In this document: piece after piece, positions 13,661 through 14,164 of the stretch
How positions within the stretch are numbered: position 1 is the stretch's first letter
Layout of the letters: every line of letters begins with the position of its first letter
Source of the DNA: Oxalobacteraceae bacterium UBA6018
GTDB taxonomy: Bacteria > Pseudomonadota > Gammaproteobacteria > Burkholderiales > Burkholderiaceae_D
NCBI GenBank assembly: GCA_002428015.1
Contig: DIZW01000115.1
Coordinates: 62,765 to 76,928, forward strand
Length of the DNA: 14,164 bases
Reading direction: 5' to 3'
Position numbers and translations under genes: made by a program
Notes under the pieces: generated by a model
Databases searched by the model: none
Told to the model about the DNA's origin: nothing
Seen by the model: the letters and a program-made list of their open reading frames with translations, nothing else

Positions 13661-14164
13661 TCAGGATTGGGTCGCCAGCACCGCTTCGGGCAGCGCCGCG
13701 GCGCGCGCCGGCGCCGGCTTGAAAGAGAAGTGCATCCACACCAGCGAGACGCACACGGCGCCGTACAGCAGCATGAAGGCGGAGGAACGCACGCCGGTCA
13801 GGTCGACCAGGGCGCCGAACAGGATAGGCAGCACGAAGCCGCCCAGGCCGCCGGCCAGGCCGACCACGCCGGAGACGGCGCCGATGTTGTCGGCGAAGTC
13901 GTCGGCGATGAACTTGAACACCGAGGCCTTGCCGACCGCCATCGCCACGCCGACCACGAACAGCAGCGTGGTGAACACCAGCGGCGAGAGCGCGAACTGC
14001 AGGCTGACGCTGCCGCCGACGGTCTTGACGACCATGCTGGTGGGCGGGTACGAGAGCAGGAAGAAGCACACCCAGCACACCCACATCACCGCCCAGGTGA
14101 CCTTGGCGGCGCCGTACTTGTCCGAGATCCAGCCGCCCAGGGCGCGCAGCACGCCGCCCGGCAG
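13661..14164 (-). CDS. narK1: Nitrate transporter NarK1-like, C-terminal part (cut by window edge)
   Basis: The last 167 codons of an MFS transporter run from the window edge to the TGA at 13661; the start is outside. It begins within the loop VLRALGGWISDKYGAAK, the family's GGW-DxxG signature. Membrane helices follow, then the second nitrate signature in NIGAVSGVVGLAGGLGGFVL, and a last helix LLYGAVCVSLVWMHFSF with a short alanine-rich tail. The lack of the GIGNASTFRMIP-type signature seen in its neighbour separates it from NarK2 and suits the NarK1 group, often proton/nitrate symporters. The pair is in tandem and not fused here, with a 22-base gap. narGHJI genes, expected nearby, are not in the window. 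Confidence 0.88.
   Translation of the reverse strand: MPGGVLRALGGWISDKYGAAKVTWAVMWVCWVCFFLLSYPPTSMVVKTVGGSVSLQFALSPLVFTTLLFVVGVAMAVGKASVFKFIADDFADNIGAVSGVVGLAGGLGGFVLPILFGALVDLTGVRSSAFMLLYGAVCVSLVWMHFSFKPAPARAAALPEAVLATQS

Noticed and set aside
1..14164. CRISPR arrays, tRNA or rRNA genes, insertion sequences, prophage genes
   Set aside because: No spaced direct repeats, transposase or integrase motifs, or tRNA-like cloverleaf were seen on either strand by eye.

Overview
The window is GC-rich DNA from a Gram-negative bacterium. The gene families, the GC-biased codon use and the nitrate/denitrification-type gene content suggest a betaproteobacterium of the Oxalobacteraceae (Massilia/Duganella-like). 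The taxon is an inference from style and content; no marker gene is present.

Left part (1-4173), mostly housekeeping or accessory genes: a beta-carbonic anhydrase (minus), a divergent periplasmic L,D-transpeptidase of the YcbB type (plus), an unrecognised 55-aa ORF (minus), a LysR regulator (minus) and, divergent from it, a carboxymuconolactone decarboxylase-family protein (plus). The LysR gene start carries an ATACC-N5-GGTAT palindrome that looks like its operator.

Centre (4140-8778), an anaerobic-metabolism block: ubiU-ubiV-ubiT (minus) encode the oxygen-independent ubiquinone hydroxylation system, with all eight [4Fe-4S] cysteines visible in UbiU and UbiV. A DGC-domain putative metal-binding protein follows as fourth gene of the apparent operon. 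Divergent from ubiU are a DUF2249 protein and a 12-helix, histidine-containing membrane protein whose genes overlap by one base. The gap between the two transcription units holds one FNR/Dnr-type box. For ubiU the box lies at ideal class II distance from a TATAGT -10 element.

Right part (8602-14164), all on the minus strand: the 3' part of a nitrate/nitrite antiporter gene (narK1-like, cut by the window edge), a second nitrate transporter (narK2-like), hemN (oxygen-independent coproporphyrinogen III oxidase) broken by a one-base insertion, a Dnr/NnrR-type CRP-FNR regulator without Fe-S cysteines, an unrecognised 57-aa ORF, a DksA/TraR zinc-finger protein with a perfect FNR box upstream, and a flavodoxin-fold NAD(P)H:quinone oxidoreductase.

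Together the centre and right parts make sense as a switch to nitrate respiration: nitrate uptake, heme and ubiquinone synthesis without oxygen, an NO/redox regulator that should read TTGAT-N4-ATCAA sites, and such sites in front of several of these units. No tRNA, rRNA, CRISPR, insertion sequence or prophage was seen. The less-described elements are the DGC protein in the ubiUVT operon, the DUF2249/12-TM pair, and the FNR-box-controlled DksA-like gene.
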